This document shows positions 1-6,826 of a stretch of 33,002 bases of DNA, one piece after another. The translations under genes were made by a program, and so were the position numbers. The notes beneath the pieces were generated by a model that saw only the letters and a list, made by a program, of their open reading frames with translations, searched no databases and had not been told where the DNA came from. The stretch is from Pseudomonadota bacterium (lineage in GTDB: Bacteria > Pseudomonadota > Alphaproteobacteria > Sphingomonadales > Sphingomonadaceae), in contig JAFAEG010000077.1 in NCBI GenBank assembly GCA_023424095.1, positions 1-33,002 of the forward strand, read 5' to 3'. Within the stretch, counting starts at the first letter, position 1. Each line of letters starts with the position of its first letter.

Positions 1-380
1 GCGTAGGTGCGTACGCCCTGGACGAACTCCGGCGACTGCAGCGCCAGGATGGCGCCATAGGCGATCATCCCCCGCGAAAGCTGGGCCGGATCGTAGGCGG
101 CGCCGCGGCGGATCGCCGCCTGGATGGATTCGGCATCGGTGAAGCCGCCGGCCGGGATCGTCCCCACCTCGCGCATGAAGGCCACGTAGATGGAGGCGGC
201 TTCGGCGACGCCCTCGTTCAGGCTGACGGCGGGCGGCGGCGGCGGCGGCGGCGTGGCGGCCTTGCGCGCGGCCTTTTCTGCCTTGGGTCGCTCCACCGGG
301 GCTTGCGAGACGTGTCCGAACGGCGCGGACAGGCCGATCACCAGCCCGCCCAGGATCACGAGGAAAAGCGCCGCCTTCAT
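1..380 (-). CDS. Conserved exported or membrane-anchored protein, C-terminus off the window
   Basis: The gene starts at an ATG whose complement is 378-380 and runs off the left edge, leaving about 126 residues. The protein begins with one hydrophobic segment (residues 4-20, MKAALFLVILGGL...), either a signal peptide or an N-terminal anchor. A charged Lys/Ala/Pro linker follows, with seven consecutive prolines (residues 44-50) encoded by a CCG run at about 229-253. A helical Ala-rich domain comes next, containing SIYVAFMREVGTIPAGGF. An AAGGCGAG stretch upstream of the ATG can serve as ribosome binding site. It lies 62 bp downstream of ispG on the same strand and could be co-transcribed with it. 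I recognise no named family; it resembles uncharacterised proteins of sphingomonads. Function is unknown. Confidence 0.75.
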   Translation of the reverse strand, partial: MKAALFLVILGGLVIGLSAPFGHVSQAPVERPKAEKAARKAATPPPPPPPAVSLNEGVAEAASIYVAFMREVGTIPAGGFTDAESIQAAIRRGAAYDPAQLSRGMIAYGAILALQSPEFVQGVRTY

Positions 381-442
381 CACGCTCGCCTTAGCGCATG
401 CCGGCTTCGGCTGCGTGAAAGGCGATGGTTAATGCGCCAGCG

Positions 443-1567
443 CTATTCCGCCGCCACCGGCACGGCGTCGCTCGCCGCCTCGATCTCGGCCGCTTTGGCT
501 TCGACCAGTTTCACGATGTGGTCGATCATGCCGGCATCCTGGACGTGGTGGTCGGTGACGCCGGAGAGATAGACCATATGCTTGCCGTTGCCGCCGCCGG
601 TGACGCCGATGTCGGTCTCCCGCGCTTCGCCGGGGCCGTTGACGACGCAGCCGAGCACCGAGAGGCTCATCGGCGTGCGGATGTGCTGGAGCCGTTCTTC
701 CAGCGCCTGCACGGTGCGGATGACGTCGAAGCCCTGCCGCGCGCAGCTTGGGCAGGAGATGACCCGGACGCCGCGGTTGCGGATGCCGAGCGCCTTGAGG
801 ATTTCGAAGCCGACGCGGACTTCCTCCTCCGGCTCGGCGGAGAGGGAGACGCGGATCGTGTCACCGATGCCGTACCAGAGCAGGCTGCCGATCCCGATCG
901 CGCTCTTCACCGTGCCGCCGACGAAACCGCCCGCCTCGGTGATGCCGAGGTGGAGCGGGCAATCGACCTGTTCCGCGAGCTGCTGATAAGCGGCGACGGC
1001 GAGGAACAGATCGCTCGCCTTCACCGCGACCTTGAATTCGTGGAAGTCGCGATCCTGCAGCAATTTGATGTGATCGAGCGCGGATTCGACCAGGGCCTCC
1101 GGGCAGGGCTCGCCATATTTTTCGAGCAGATCCTTTTCGAGGCTGCCCGCATTCACGCCGATGCGGATCGCGCAGCCATTGGCCTTGGCGGCGTTGACCA
1201 CTTCGTTCACCCGTTCGGCGCTGCCGATATTGCCGGGATTGATGCGCAGGCAGGCGGCGCCCGCGTCGGCGGCTTCCAGCGCGCGCTTATAGTGGAAATG
1301 GATGTCGGCGACGATCGGTACGCGCGCGGCGCGGACGATCTGTTTCAGGGCGGCGGTGCTTTCGACGTCCGGGCAGGAGACGCGGATGATGTCGACGCCC
1401 GCATCCTCGCAGCGGCGGATCTGGTCGATCGTCGCCTTGGGGTCGCTGGTCGGCGTGTTGGTCATCGTCTGCACGGTGACGGGCGCGTCGCCGCCGACCG
1501 GGACATTGCCGACCATGATCTGCCGGGAGGCGCGGCGGTGAATGTCTCTCCAGGGGCGTACGGACAT
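443..1567 (-). CDS. ispG: 4-hydroxy-3-methylbut-2-en-1-yl diphosphate synthase (IspG/GcpE)
   Basis: IspG is the penultimate enzyme of the cytosolic MEP isoprenoid pathway. It converts 2-C-methyl-erythritol 2,4-cyclodiphosphate to HMBPP using a [4Fe-4S] cluster. The 374-residue protein has the usual bacterial length. The N-terminal TIM barrel includes VQTMTNTPTSD (residues 32-42) and IVADIHFHYKRAL (85-97). The C-terminal cluster domain has ISCPSCARQG (C272, C275) and LGCVVNGPGEA (C307, with E314 as the expected fourth ligand). I chose the ATG at 1567 because MSVRPWRDIHRR is a normal IspG N-terminus and AGAGG lies just upstream. The same frame stays open for a further 175 codons to 2092, described under the HTH gene. 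The C-terminus carries an extra Ala/Glu-rich tail. Confidence 0.97.
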   Translation of the reverse strand: MSVRPWRDIHRRASRQIMVGNVPVGGDAPVTVQTMTNTPTSDPKATIDQIRRCEDAGVDIIRVSCPDVESTAALKQIVRAARVPIVADIHFHYKRALEAADAGAACLRINPGNIGSAERVNEVVNAAKANGCAIRIGVNAGSLEKDLLEKYGEPCPEALVESALDHIKLLQDRDFHEFKVAVKASDLFLAVAAYQQLAEQVDCPLHLGITEAGGFVGGTVKSAIGIGSLLWYGIGDTIRVSLSAEPEEEVRVGFEILKALGIRNRGVRVISCPSCARQGFDVIRTVQALEERLQHIRTPMSLSVLGCVVNGPGEARETDIGVTGGGNGKHMVYLSGVTDHHVQDAGMIDHIVKLVEAKAAEIEAASDAVPVAAE

Positions 1568-2056
1568 GGGGCCTCTTGTAGCAGGCGGCTGGGCAAGCGG
1601 AAACGCCGCCGATGCGCCGCCCACATAGGGGCTTTGCCTGACAATTGCAGTGGCCGTCGCGCGGCCGGAAGGTTCCTGAGGTGCTGAAGGTTCACACCCC
1701 CTGGCGAAAAAAGCATGGGAACCTTCCGCAGCACCTTTGCGCGCGCGGCGCAGCGCCGCTTCCGCCCGCCGCAGTTCCGCCGCGAAGCCATAAGCGGCAC
1801 TGAGCGCGCGCGAGAAGGAGGCACCGTCGGGGCGATGGTACAGGCGCGCCGCGCTCTGCCGGGTGCGACCGACCAGCGCGGCGGCGCGGCCGGCATGGCC
1901 GGTCAGGGCGATGGCGGCGACGTAACGACGCTGGACGGCGGGGCTCCAGCCGTCCTTGCGGGCGCGGACCCGGACGGGGGTGAAGCAGGTGGGCGACGCG
2001 GGATCGCGGGTGGCGGCCTCGAGCAGAGCAAGGCGTTCTGTGGTGTGCTGGTCCAT
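1568..2056 (-). CDS. Small helix-turn-helix-like protein, frame open into ispG
   Basis: From the ATG at 2056 (or a TTG at 2092) this frame encodes MDQHTTERLALLEAA, a basic stretch, then DGWSPAVQRRYVAAIALTG and GRAAALVGRTRQSAARLYHR (about residues 36-74). That layout matches the helix-turn-helix-like domain of short uncharacterised sphingomonad proteins. After about residue 115 the translation (ARGCEPSAPQEPSG...) looks like non-coding sequence. It meets no stop before the ispG ATG, so the 3' end given here is only the last codon before ispG. A one-base shift at the six-A run 1707-1712 would end the protein at the TGA at 1692-1694. Either the assembly has an indel there, or the gene really is fused to ispG. 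The C-terminal half also overlaps an inverted repeat. A role in DNA binding is inference. Confidence 0.55.
1679..1736. repeat. Imperfect inverted repeat between the HTH region and ispG
   Basis: Bases 1679-1693 pair with 1719-1736. AGGTGCTG (1679-1686) matches CAGCACCT (1729-1736), and AAGGTTC (1687-1693) matches GAACCTT (1719-1725). That gives 15 base pairs with a 3-nt bulge (1726-1728) and a 25-nt loop. A second overlapping pairing joins GGAAGGTTCC (1667-1676) to GGAACCTTCC (1718-1727). The two pairings share the 3' arm and cannot form together, as in a switch. On the minus strand the structure lies 112-170 nt ahead of the ispG start, with no long U-run. Confidence 0.6.
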
Positions 2057-2138
2057 CCACGAGGATAAATCAGCCGCAATCCTATCGTGCAAGCGCTCGT
2101 GTCTTGCCCGGCTAATACGCTCGCGCTAGCCTGTTCCC

Positions 2139-3233
2139 ATGGTTCGCAAACTGCTTCTCGCGCTCGCCCTCGCCATGCCGGTCGCGGCCGCGGCGCAGCC
2201 ACCGCAGCCCCCTGCCGCGCCGCAACCCGCCTTGCTGGAACGGCCGCATGCCATCGTTGCGATCGGCGGGGAAAGCAGCATCGAGGTGGCGAGCGGGGAG
2301 GCTGAGCCGGGGCGGGCGCTGACGGTCGATACGCCCGTCCGCATCGCCAGCAACACCAAGACCTTCGTGGCCGCGACCCTGTTGCGGCTTTGGGAACAGG
2401 GGCGGATCGATCTCGACGCGCCGATCGGGCCGTTGCTGACCCCGGCGCTCGACGCTTTGCTGCGCGCCGACGGCTTCGACACCGGCCTGATCAGCGTCCG
2501 CCAGGTTATGAGCCACAGCGCCGGTTTCTACGATCATGGCGGCGACCCGCGCTTCATCGCAATGGTGCAGGCCGATCCGACCCACGTCTTCACCCGCGAG
2601 GAACTGGTGCGGCTGTCGATGCAATGGGCCGATCCGCAAAGCCCGCCGGGGACGGAATTCCGCTATTCCGACACCGGCTACATCTTGCTCGGCGATATAA
2701 TCGAACGGGTGACGGGCCAGAATCTGGCGGTGGCGGTGTGCGAGCAATTGCGGCTCGACCGGCTGGGCCTGGGCTCGACCTGGTGGGAACGGTTCGAGCA
2801 GGCGCCGGCGGGCGCCCCGGCACGGGCGCGGCAATTTCTGGGCGAGACGGATGCGACCGGCTTCGACGTCAGCATGGATCTTTATGGCGGCGGGGGGCTG
2901 CTGATGTCGGCGCGCGATCTCGCGACCTTCTTCCAGGCTTTGTTCGAAGGCCGGGTGTTCGACCGGCCGGAAACCTTGCGCGAGATGCTGTGGCAGGGGC
3001 CGCATCGCAATGCGCATGTCTACCGGCTCGGCATTTTCGTGAAGCGCGCGGGCGAGCGCGATTATTACTGGCACAGCGGTTTCTGGGGGACGATGGCCTA
3101 TTACGATCCGCAGAACCGGGTGGCGATTGCAGGGATTACCACCAATCAGGACGGCTACCGGGCCCTGCTCGGCCAGGTCGAATCGTTGATCGGCATTCCG
3201 CCCGCGCCGCCGCGGGCCGCGTCAGGAAACTAG
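2139..3233 (+). CDS. Exported serine hydrolase, class C beta-lactamase/PBP fold
   Basis: This is a 364-residue serine hydrolase of the beta-lactamase superfamily (Pfam Beta-lactamase type). A signal peptide (MVRKLLLALALAMPVAAAAQ) and a Pro-rich spacer precede the domain. The three active-site elements are present: S71-N-T-K74 in RIASNTKTF (nucleophile and general base), Y176-S-D in FRYSDTGY, and H312-S-G in YYWHSGFWG. These fit periplasmic esterases, D-aminopeptidases and PBP4*-like proteins as well as true AmpC. The YSD in place of YAN and the HSG in place of KTG argue against a dedicated cephalosporinase. Substrate is unknown. It is divergent from the HTH gene, and its 3' end overlaps the convergent membrane-protein gene by 12 bp. 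I see no strong Shine-Dalgarno sequence. Confidence 0.9.
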   Translation: MVRKLLLALALAMPVAAAAQPPQPPAAPQPALLERPHAIVAIGGESSIEVASGEAEPGRALTVDTPVRIASNTKTFVAATLLRLWEQGRIDLDAPIGPLLTPALDALLRADGFDTGLISVRQVMSHSAGFYDHGGDPRFIAMVQADPTHVFTREELVRLSMQWADPQSPPGTEFRYSDTGYILLGDIIERVTGQNLAVAVCEQLRLDRLGLGSTWWERFEQAPAGAPARARQFLGETDATGFDVSMDLYGGGGLLMSARDLATFFQALFEGRVFDRPETLREMLWQGPHRNAHVYRLGIFVKRAGERDYYWHSGFWGTMAYYDPQNRVAIAGITTNQDGYRALLGQVESLIGIPPAPPRAASGN

Positions 3234-3650
3234 CTCCGGCCGATAATGCCGCACCGCGGCGACCAGAGCGTCGATCTTCCGGTCGTAGAAGGTCGCGTTG
3301 ATCCCGAATTTGCCGCCGGAGCGGCGCCCGAAACGCGCGATCCGCTGGATGCCGGCGCGCAGCACCGACAGGCTTTCGATATCGTCCCAGGGGACGGTCT
3401 CCTTCGCGCTCAGCCGCGACCAGATGCCGTGCTGGTCGATCCGCGCCTGGACAGTGTCGCTGAGTGCGACTTTGACGAAATAGCTGGCCGCCAACAGGCA
3501 GATGATGACGATGGCCCAGCCGAATGCGGGATATTCGCCGCTGTTGGTGGGGATCACGCCCGCGACGGCGAGGCCGAGGATGGAGAGCAAGGCGGTCGCC
3601 ACCGCCAGCGCCAGATGGACGGGTTTGCTGTTCCGCGCTTCGTAGATCAT
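3222..3650 (-). CDS. Small membrane protein with a C-terminal PH-like domain
   Basis: The 142-residue protein has two predicted transmembrane helices (about residues 12-33, VHLALAVATALLSILGLAV, and 45-65, GWAIVIICLLAASYFVKVAL). A cytosolic tail follows with the pattern VQARIDQHGIWSRLSAKETVPWDDIESLSV. 'Residue-x-D-x-x-G-(I/L) ... V-P-W-x-D-I' is typical of bacterial PH-like domains of the STM3941/bPH type. The ATG at 3650 is chosen because the frame upstream translates to Arg/Pro-rich non-coding sequence, and AAGGGGGA lies about 7 nt before it. The gene converges on the hydrolase gene with a 12-bp overlap and lies 62 bp downstream of the acetyltransferase gene on the same strand. Its role is unknown. 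Confidence 0.82.
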   Translation of the reverse strand: MIYEARNSKPVHLALAVATALLSILGLAVAGVIPTNSGEYPAFGWAIVIICLLAASYFVKVALSDTVQARIDQHGIWSRLSAKETVPWDDIESLSVLRAGIQRIARFGRRSGGKFGINATFYDRKIDALVAAVRHYRPELVS

Positions 3651-3712
3651 GCCGAAGGTCCCCCTTCGATCCCCTTCATACCAAAATGGCGGCGATGCGC
3701 CAAACCAGCGGG

Positions 3713-4177
3713 TCAGAGCGCGCGGGTCATGAACAGGCTGAACGGGTCGTCGCGCGGATAATCGGCGAAGGCGTCGCATTCGATGAAATCGTTCCGCCGG
3801 TAGAGCGCGATGGCGGCATCGAAGACCGGCGCGCGGCCAGTCTCCAGGCTGAGCCGCCGGTAACCGCGCCGCTGTGCTTCGGCGACGATATGGCGGAGCA
3901 TCGCCGCCCCCGCGCCGCGGCCGCGCCAGGCAGGCGCCGCGCGCATCGACTTGATCTCGCCATGCCGGTCGTCGAGCCGCTTCAGGGCGCCGCAACCCGC
4001 CAGCTGGTCGCCGTCCCAGATCGACCAGAAGGTCATGTCGGGTTCGCGCAGCCGCTCGGCGGGCATCGCGTGGACGCTGCAGGCCGGGGAGAATGCGCGC
4101 ATTTCGAGCAGATGCGCGTCGAGCAAGGCGAGCACCGCCGGGTCCGTCAGATCGTCTTCGCGGATCGTGAAAGCCAT
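3713..4177 (-). CDS. GNAT-family N-acetyltransferase
   Basis: This 154-residue single-domain GNAT protein transfers an acetyl group from acetyl-CoA to an amine. The acetyl-CoA-binding motif A is AAPAWRGRGAGAAML (residues 80-94, with R/Q-x-x-G-x-G/A as RGRGAG). It is preceded by the strand EIKSMRA and followed by RRLSLETG and AIALYRRNDFIECDAFADYPRDDPFSLFM. The last segment, with 'LETG...A..LYRR.GF..C..F.DY..DP.S.FM', resembles the YsnE-like subgroup. Substrate cannot be read from the sequence. It is transcribed divergently from the acyltransferase gene with 113 bp between the starts, and sits just upstream of the PH-like membrane protein gene. Confidence 0.9.
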   Translation of the reverse strand: MAFTIREDDLTDPAVLALLDAHLLEMRAFSPACSVHAMPAERLREPDMTFWSIWDGDQLAGCGALKRLDDRHGEIKSMRAAPAWRGRGAGAAMLRHIVAEAQRRGYRRLSLETGRAPVFDAAIALYRRNDFIECDAFADYPRDDPFSLFMTRAL

Positions 4178-4290
4178 GGCTCACGATAACCGCCCCGCCG
4201 GCGTTCATCCATGCCCGTGCGTCCGTCCCGGGGCGGGACAGGGGCGCGGTTAACCCTGTCCGTCCATGGGCTGGCGAGAGCAGCAGGCGT

Positions 4291-5496
4291 ATGGCGCGCG
4301 CGATGAATATGCCGCCTCATCTGCTGCCGCCGATCGCCCGTCATTACGGTCTGGACTGGCTACGGATCGGCGCCTTCATGCTGCTTATCCTCCACCATAT
4401 TGGCCGCGCCTTCTCGCCCGGGACCTGGCTGGTGAAGCTCGACTCGATCGACTGGCTGAACGTGCCGATGCTGTTGCTGACGCCGTGGCGGCTGGCCTTG
4501 CTGTTCCTGATCGCCGGCTTCGCGAGCCGGGCGCTGCTGGCCCGGACGGGGCTTGGCGGCTTCCTGCGCGAGCGCTCGGCGCGGCTGCTGCTGCCTTTGC
4601 TCGTGGCGATGGTGCTGATCATCCCGCCGCAAAGCTGGATCAATTTGGTGCTGAACCACGATTATCCGCACGGCTTCTGGCATTTCATCGCGCATGACCA
4701 ATTCGCCTTCCGGGCGGTCGCCGGCGTGACCCAGCCGGGCTGGGAGCATCTGTGGTTCGTCGCTTATCTGTTCGCCTACACGATCGCCTTGTGCGCGGGG
4801 ATCGCCTTCATCCCCGAGCGCTGGAAGGCGCGCGGCGCGGCGGCGATCGGCTGGCTGTTGCAGGGCCGGCGGCTGCTTTGGGCGCCCTTGCTCTATTTCG
4901 TTCCGGTGCGCGTCGCCGTCGCCTTTACTTTGGGGGAATCGCACGGCCTGTTCGACGACTGGTTGAGCGACGTCATGTATCTGCCCTGCTTCCTGCTGGG
5001 CTTCGCGCTGGCCGGACAGGCCGGGCTCTGGCCGGCGGTGGCGCGCTGCTGGAAGGCCGCGCTGGGCGTCGCACTCGCGGCTTATGCTGTGCTGCTGGGG
5101 ATCGAGCTGGCTTATGCCGATGCGGCGCGGCTGCCGCATCTGTGGGCGATCGTCGATCGCGCCGCGATGGGGGCGATGCTGTGGGCGATGCTGATCCCGC
5201 TGCTGCGCCTCGCCGACACGTTGCTGAACCGCGATCATCCGATGCGGGCGCGGCTGAGCGAGGCGGTCTTCCCCTTCTACATCATCCACCAGACGTTGAT
5301 CGTGGTGATCGCCTTCGCCTTGCTGCCGCGCGGCCTGTCGAGCGGGGCGGAGTTCATCGTCCTGCTCTGCGGGACGGTGGCGGGCTGCTGGCTGTTCTAC
5401 CGGCTGGGCGATCTGGTGCCGCCGATCCGGCCGCTGATCGGGCTGAAGGCGCGGGCCCGCCGCAACCCCCAGCCCGAGCCCGCGCTCAGCGCATAA
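4291..5496 (+). CDS. Acyltransferase-3 family membrane protein (OpgC/MdoC-like)
   Basis: This is a 401-residue integral membrane protein of the acyltransferase 3 family, which O-acylates glucans, polysaccharides or other envelope molecules. Signature elements are YGLDWLRIGAFMLLILHHIGRAF (the N-terminal helix with the family's conserved basic residue and histidines) and VFPFYIIHQTLIVVIAF (near residue 335), a pattern shared with OpgC-like glucan succinyltransferases. About ten hydrophobic segments are visible. The start may be the ATG at 4291 or the one at 4303; neither has a strong ribosome binding site. The last 11 bp overlap the convergent micropeptide gene. Acyl donor and acceptor are unknown. 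Confidence 0.9.
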   Translation: MARAMNMPPHLLPPIARHYGLDWLRIGAFMLLILHHIGRAFSPGTWLVKLDSIDWLNVPMLLLTPWRLALLFLIAGFASRALLARTGLGGFLRERSARLLLPLLVAMVLIIPPQSWINLVLNHDYPHGFWHFIAHDQFAFRAVAGVTQPGWEHLWFVAYLFAYTIALCAGIAFIPERWKARGAAAIGWLLQGRRLLWAPLLYFVPVRVAVAFTLGESHGLFDDWLSDVMYLPCFLLGFALAGQAGLWPAVARCWKAALGVALAAYAVLLGIELAYADAARLPHLWAIVDRAAMGAMLWAMLIPLLRLADTLLNRDHPMRARLSEAVFPFYIIHQTLIVVIAFALLPRGLSSGAEFIVLLCGTVAGCWLFYRLGDLVPPIRPLIGLKARARRNPQPEPALSA

Positions 5497-5587
5497 GCAT
5501 CAGCAGCACGCCGCCGAAGATCGCGGTGGCGCTGCCGATGATCAGCGCCAGTCTGTTCCGGGGGCTCAGCTTTCCGGGCATCATCAT
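5486..5587 (-). CDS. 33-residue single-pass membrane micropeptide
   Basis: The reading frame MMMPGKLSPRNRLALIIG... has a positively charged start (K, R, R) followed by one hydrophobic helix (about residues 13-31) ending LLMLMR. Evidence that it is translated: a strong Shine-Dalgarno sequence (GAAGGAGAGCGA) lies directly before the first ATG. The ATG also overlaps the stop of the upstream Arc-like gene in an ATGA junction, so translation is probably coupled. Two further ATGs follow in tandem (5584, 5581). It is the third gene of the SPFH operon. A membrane-associated accessory subunit or modulator of the SPFH protein is plausible by context only; a hydrophobic toxin-like peptide is the alternative. 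Confidence 0.72.
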   Translation of the reverse strand: MMMPGKLSPRNRLALIIGSATAIFGGVLLMLMR

Positions 5588-5784
5588 TCGCTCTCCTTCT
5601 TCGGCCGCCCGCGAGGGCGCTGTTCGGGCGGGGCGACTTTGACCCCGCGCCGCGCCAGCGCCTCGCGTAGCAGCACTTCGATCTCGGCGTTCACGCTGCG
5701 GAACTCCGCCGCGGCGCAGCGTTCCAGCTGCTGCCACAAAGCCGGTTCGATCCTCAGCGCGAACGCCTTCTTCTGGTCAGGCAT
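5584..5784 (-). CDS. Arc-type ribbon-helix-helix DNA-binding protein with AT-hook-like tail
   Basis: The 66-residue protein has the layout of phage Arc repressor. A short beta strand (KKAFALRI, residues 5-12) is followed by helix A (PALWQQLERCAAAEF) and then RSVNAEIEVLLREALARRG, where RSVNAEI nearly equals the Arc signature RSVNSEI. Such proteins dimerise and insert the beta ribbon into the DNA major groove. After the domain comes RPRGRPKK (residues 56-63), an AT-hook core (RGRP) that binds the minor groove of AT-rich DNA. GGGAGGG precedes the ATG. The gene lies 14 bp after the SPFH stop and overlaps the next gene by ATGA. It may repress its own operon through the AT-rich palindrome at 6728-6749. 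That link is inference. Confidence 0.88.
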   Translation of the reverse strand: MPDQKKAFALRIEPALWQQLERCAAAEFRSVNAEIEVLLREALARRGVKVAPPEQRPRGRPKKESE

Positions 5785-5798
5785 TATGCCCTCCCGCC

Positions 5799-6707
5799 TT
5801 ACTGGTAGAGCGTTCCGGCGTTCACCACCGGCTGCGCTTCACGCTCGCCGCACAGCACGACCATCAGGTTGGAGACCATCGTCGCGCGGCGCTCGTCATC
5901 CAGCTCGACGACATTGTTGTCGGAGAGCTTGGCAAGCGCCATCTGCACCATGCCGACCGCGCCTTCGACCAGCATCGCGCGGGCCGCGACCACCGCATGG
6001 GCCTGCTGACGGCGAAGCATCGCGCCGGCGATCTCCTGCGCATAAGCCAGGTGGGTGAGGCCGCATTCGTCGACGGTGATGCCGGCCACCTTCAGCCGCT
6101 CGATCAGCTCCTCGCGAAGCGCCGCGTTGACGATCTCGTGGCTGCCGCGCAGCGTTACTTCTTCCTGATGATCGAGGTCGTCATAGGCGTAGCGCGAGCC
6201 GATGGAGCGCACCGCGGCCTCGGTCTGCACGACCACGAACGCCTTGTAGTCGTCGATGTCGAACAGGGCCTGGGCGGTATCGGTGACGCGCCAGACGATC
6301 TGGGCCGCGATCTCGATCGGGTTGCCGCGCAGATCGTTCACCTTCAGCCGCTCCGAAACCATGTTGTTCGAGCGGACCGAGACCTTGGTGCGGATCAGCC
6401 AGGGGAGAACCCAGCGCAGGCCGGTCTGCCGGTCGGTGCCGCGATAATCGCCGAACAAGGTGATCGCCGCGCCCTGATTGGGCTGCAGCATGTAGAAGCC
6501 GCACATGATGACCAACGCGGCCAGACCGCCGGCGGCGGCGATCAGGACGCCAGCCAGCTTCATGCCGCCGGCGGCCAGGCTGATTCCCCAGCCGGCCAGA
6601 CCGAGCGCGACCAGCACGACGAGCAGCATCAGATAGCCGCTGCTGGTGGTGGCCCGGGTTTCGTTGCTGGTGTTCAAACTCCCGCTTTGGGCAATGCGTT
6701 CGGCCAT
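5799..6707 (-). CDS. SPFH/band-7 domain membrane protein
   Basis: This 302-residue stomatin/prohibitin/flotillin-type protein has a short cytosolic N-terminus and two hydrophobic segments (SGYLMLLVVLVALGLAGWGISL and GVLIAAAGGLAALVIMCGFYML, about residues 23-75). The SPFH domain follows (QGAAITLFGDYRGTDRQTGL ... VRSNNMVSERLKVNDLRGNPIEIAAQIVWRV...), then an Ala-rich coiled segment ending VVNAGTLYQ. Family members form oligomeric membrane scaffolds that organise microdomains or protect proteases. I moved the start from the ATG at 6719 to the ATG at 6707, because the bases between them (GGAGGAAGAT) form an ideal Shine-Dalgarno sequence for the latter. It heads an operon with the Arc-like and micropeptide genes. 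The gene is not next to an NfeD-type protease gene, unlike many prokaryotic SPFH genes. Confidence 0.93.
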   Translation of the reverse strand: MAERIAQSGSLNTSNETRATTSSGYLMLLVVLVALGLAGWGISLAAGGMKLAGVLIAAAGGLAALVIMCGFYMLQPNQGAAITLFGDYRGTDRQTGLRWVLPWLIRTKVSVRSNNMVSERLKVNDLRGNPIEIAAQIVWRVTDTAQALFDIDDYKAFVVVQTEAAVRSIGSRYAYDDLDHQEEVTLRGSHEIVNAALREELIERLKVAGITVDECGLTHLAYAQEIAGAMLRRQQAHAVVAARAMLVEGAVGMVQMALAKLSDNNVVELDDERRATMVSNLMVVLCGEREAQPVVNAGTLYQ

Positions 6708-6727
6708 ATCTTCCTCCATGATCTAAT

Positions 6728-6749
6728 TATGATATCATATTTATATGAT
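6728..6749. promoter_or_regulatory. AT-rich operator-like palindromes before the SPFH operon
   Basis: About 30 bp of almost pure A/T (6721-6750) interrupts high-GC DNA directly upstream of the SPFH gene. It holds a perfect 12-bp palindrome TATGATATCATA (6728-6739). An overlapping inverted repeat, ATCATAT (6734-6740) and ATATGAT (6743-6749), has a 2-nt spacer. The half-site TATGAT thus occurs three times in alternating orientation. This pattern suits a dimeric ribbon-helix-helix repressor, and the Arc-like protein of the operon is the obvious candidate. The plus-strand peptidase gene starts 78 bp to the right and could share the control region. Confidence 0.6.
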
Positions 6750-6826
6750 TCGCGAGCGACTGGCAAGAGCCCGCTTTCGCCCGCCCCCGCGACCGCCTAT
6801 GAGCCGTCGGCGATGGAGATGTGCCG

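Noticed and set aside
229..253. GGC-repeat microsatellite as a phase-variable tract
   Set aside because: It is in frame and encodes a poly-proline linker. Triplet changes would not shift the frame, so phase variation is not supported.
443..2092. A single 549-residue protein including ispG
   Set aside because: IspG begins naturally at MSVRPW with its own ribosome binding site. The upstream part is a different protein and a non-coding-like stretch, so I report two features and the open frame as a finding.
3222..4208. A 328-residue protein across the acetyltransferase gene
   Set aside because: The upstream 186 codons are an off-frame reading of the GNAT gene. The membrane protein starts at 3650.
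5486..5784. Classical type II toxin-antitoxin pair formed by the Arc-like protein and the micropeptide
   Set aside because: The regulator resembles Arc, but the peptide has no toxin domain and the pair belongs to an SPFH operon. It remains only an alternative.
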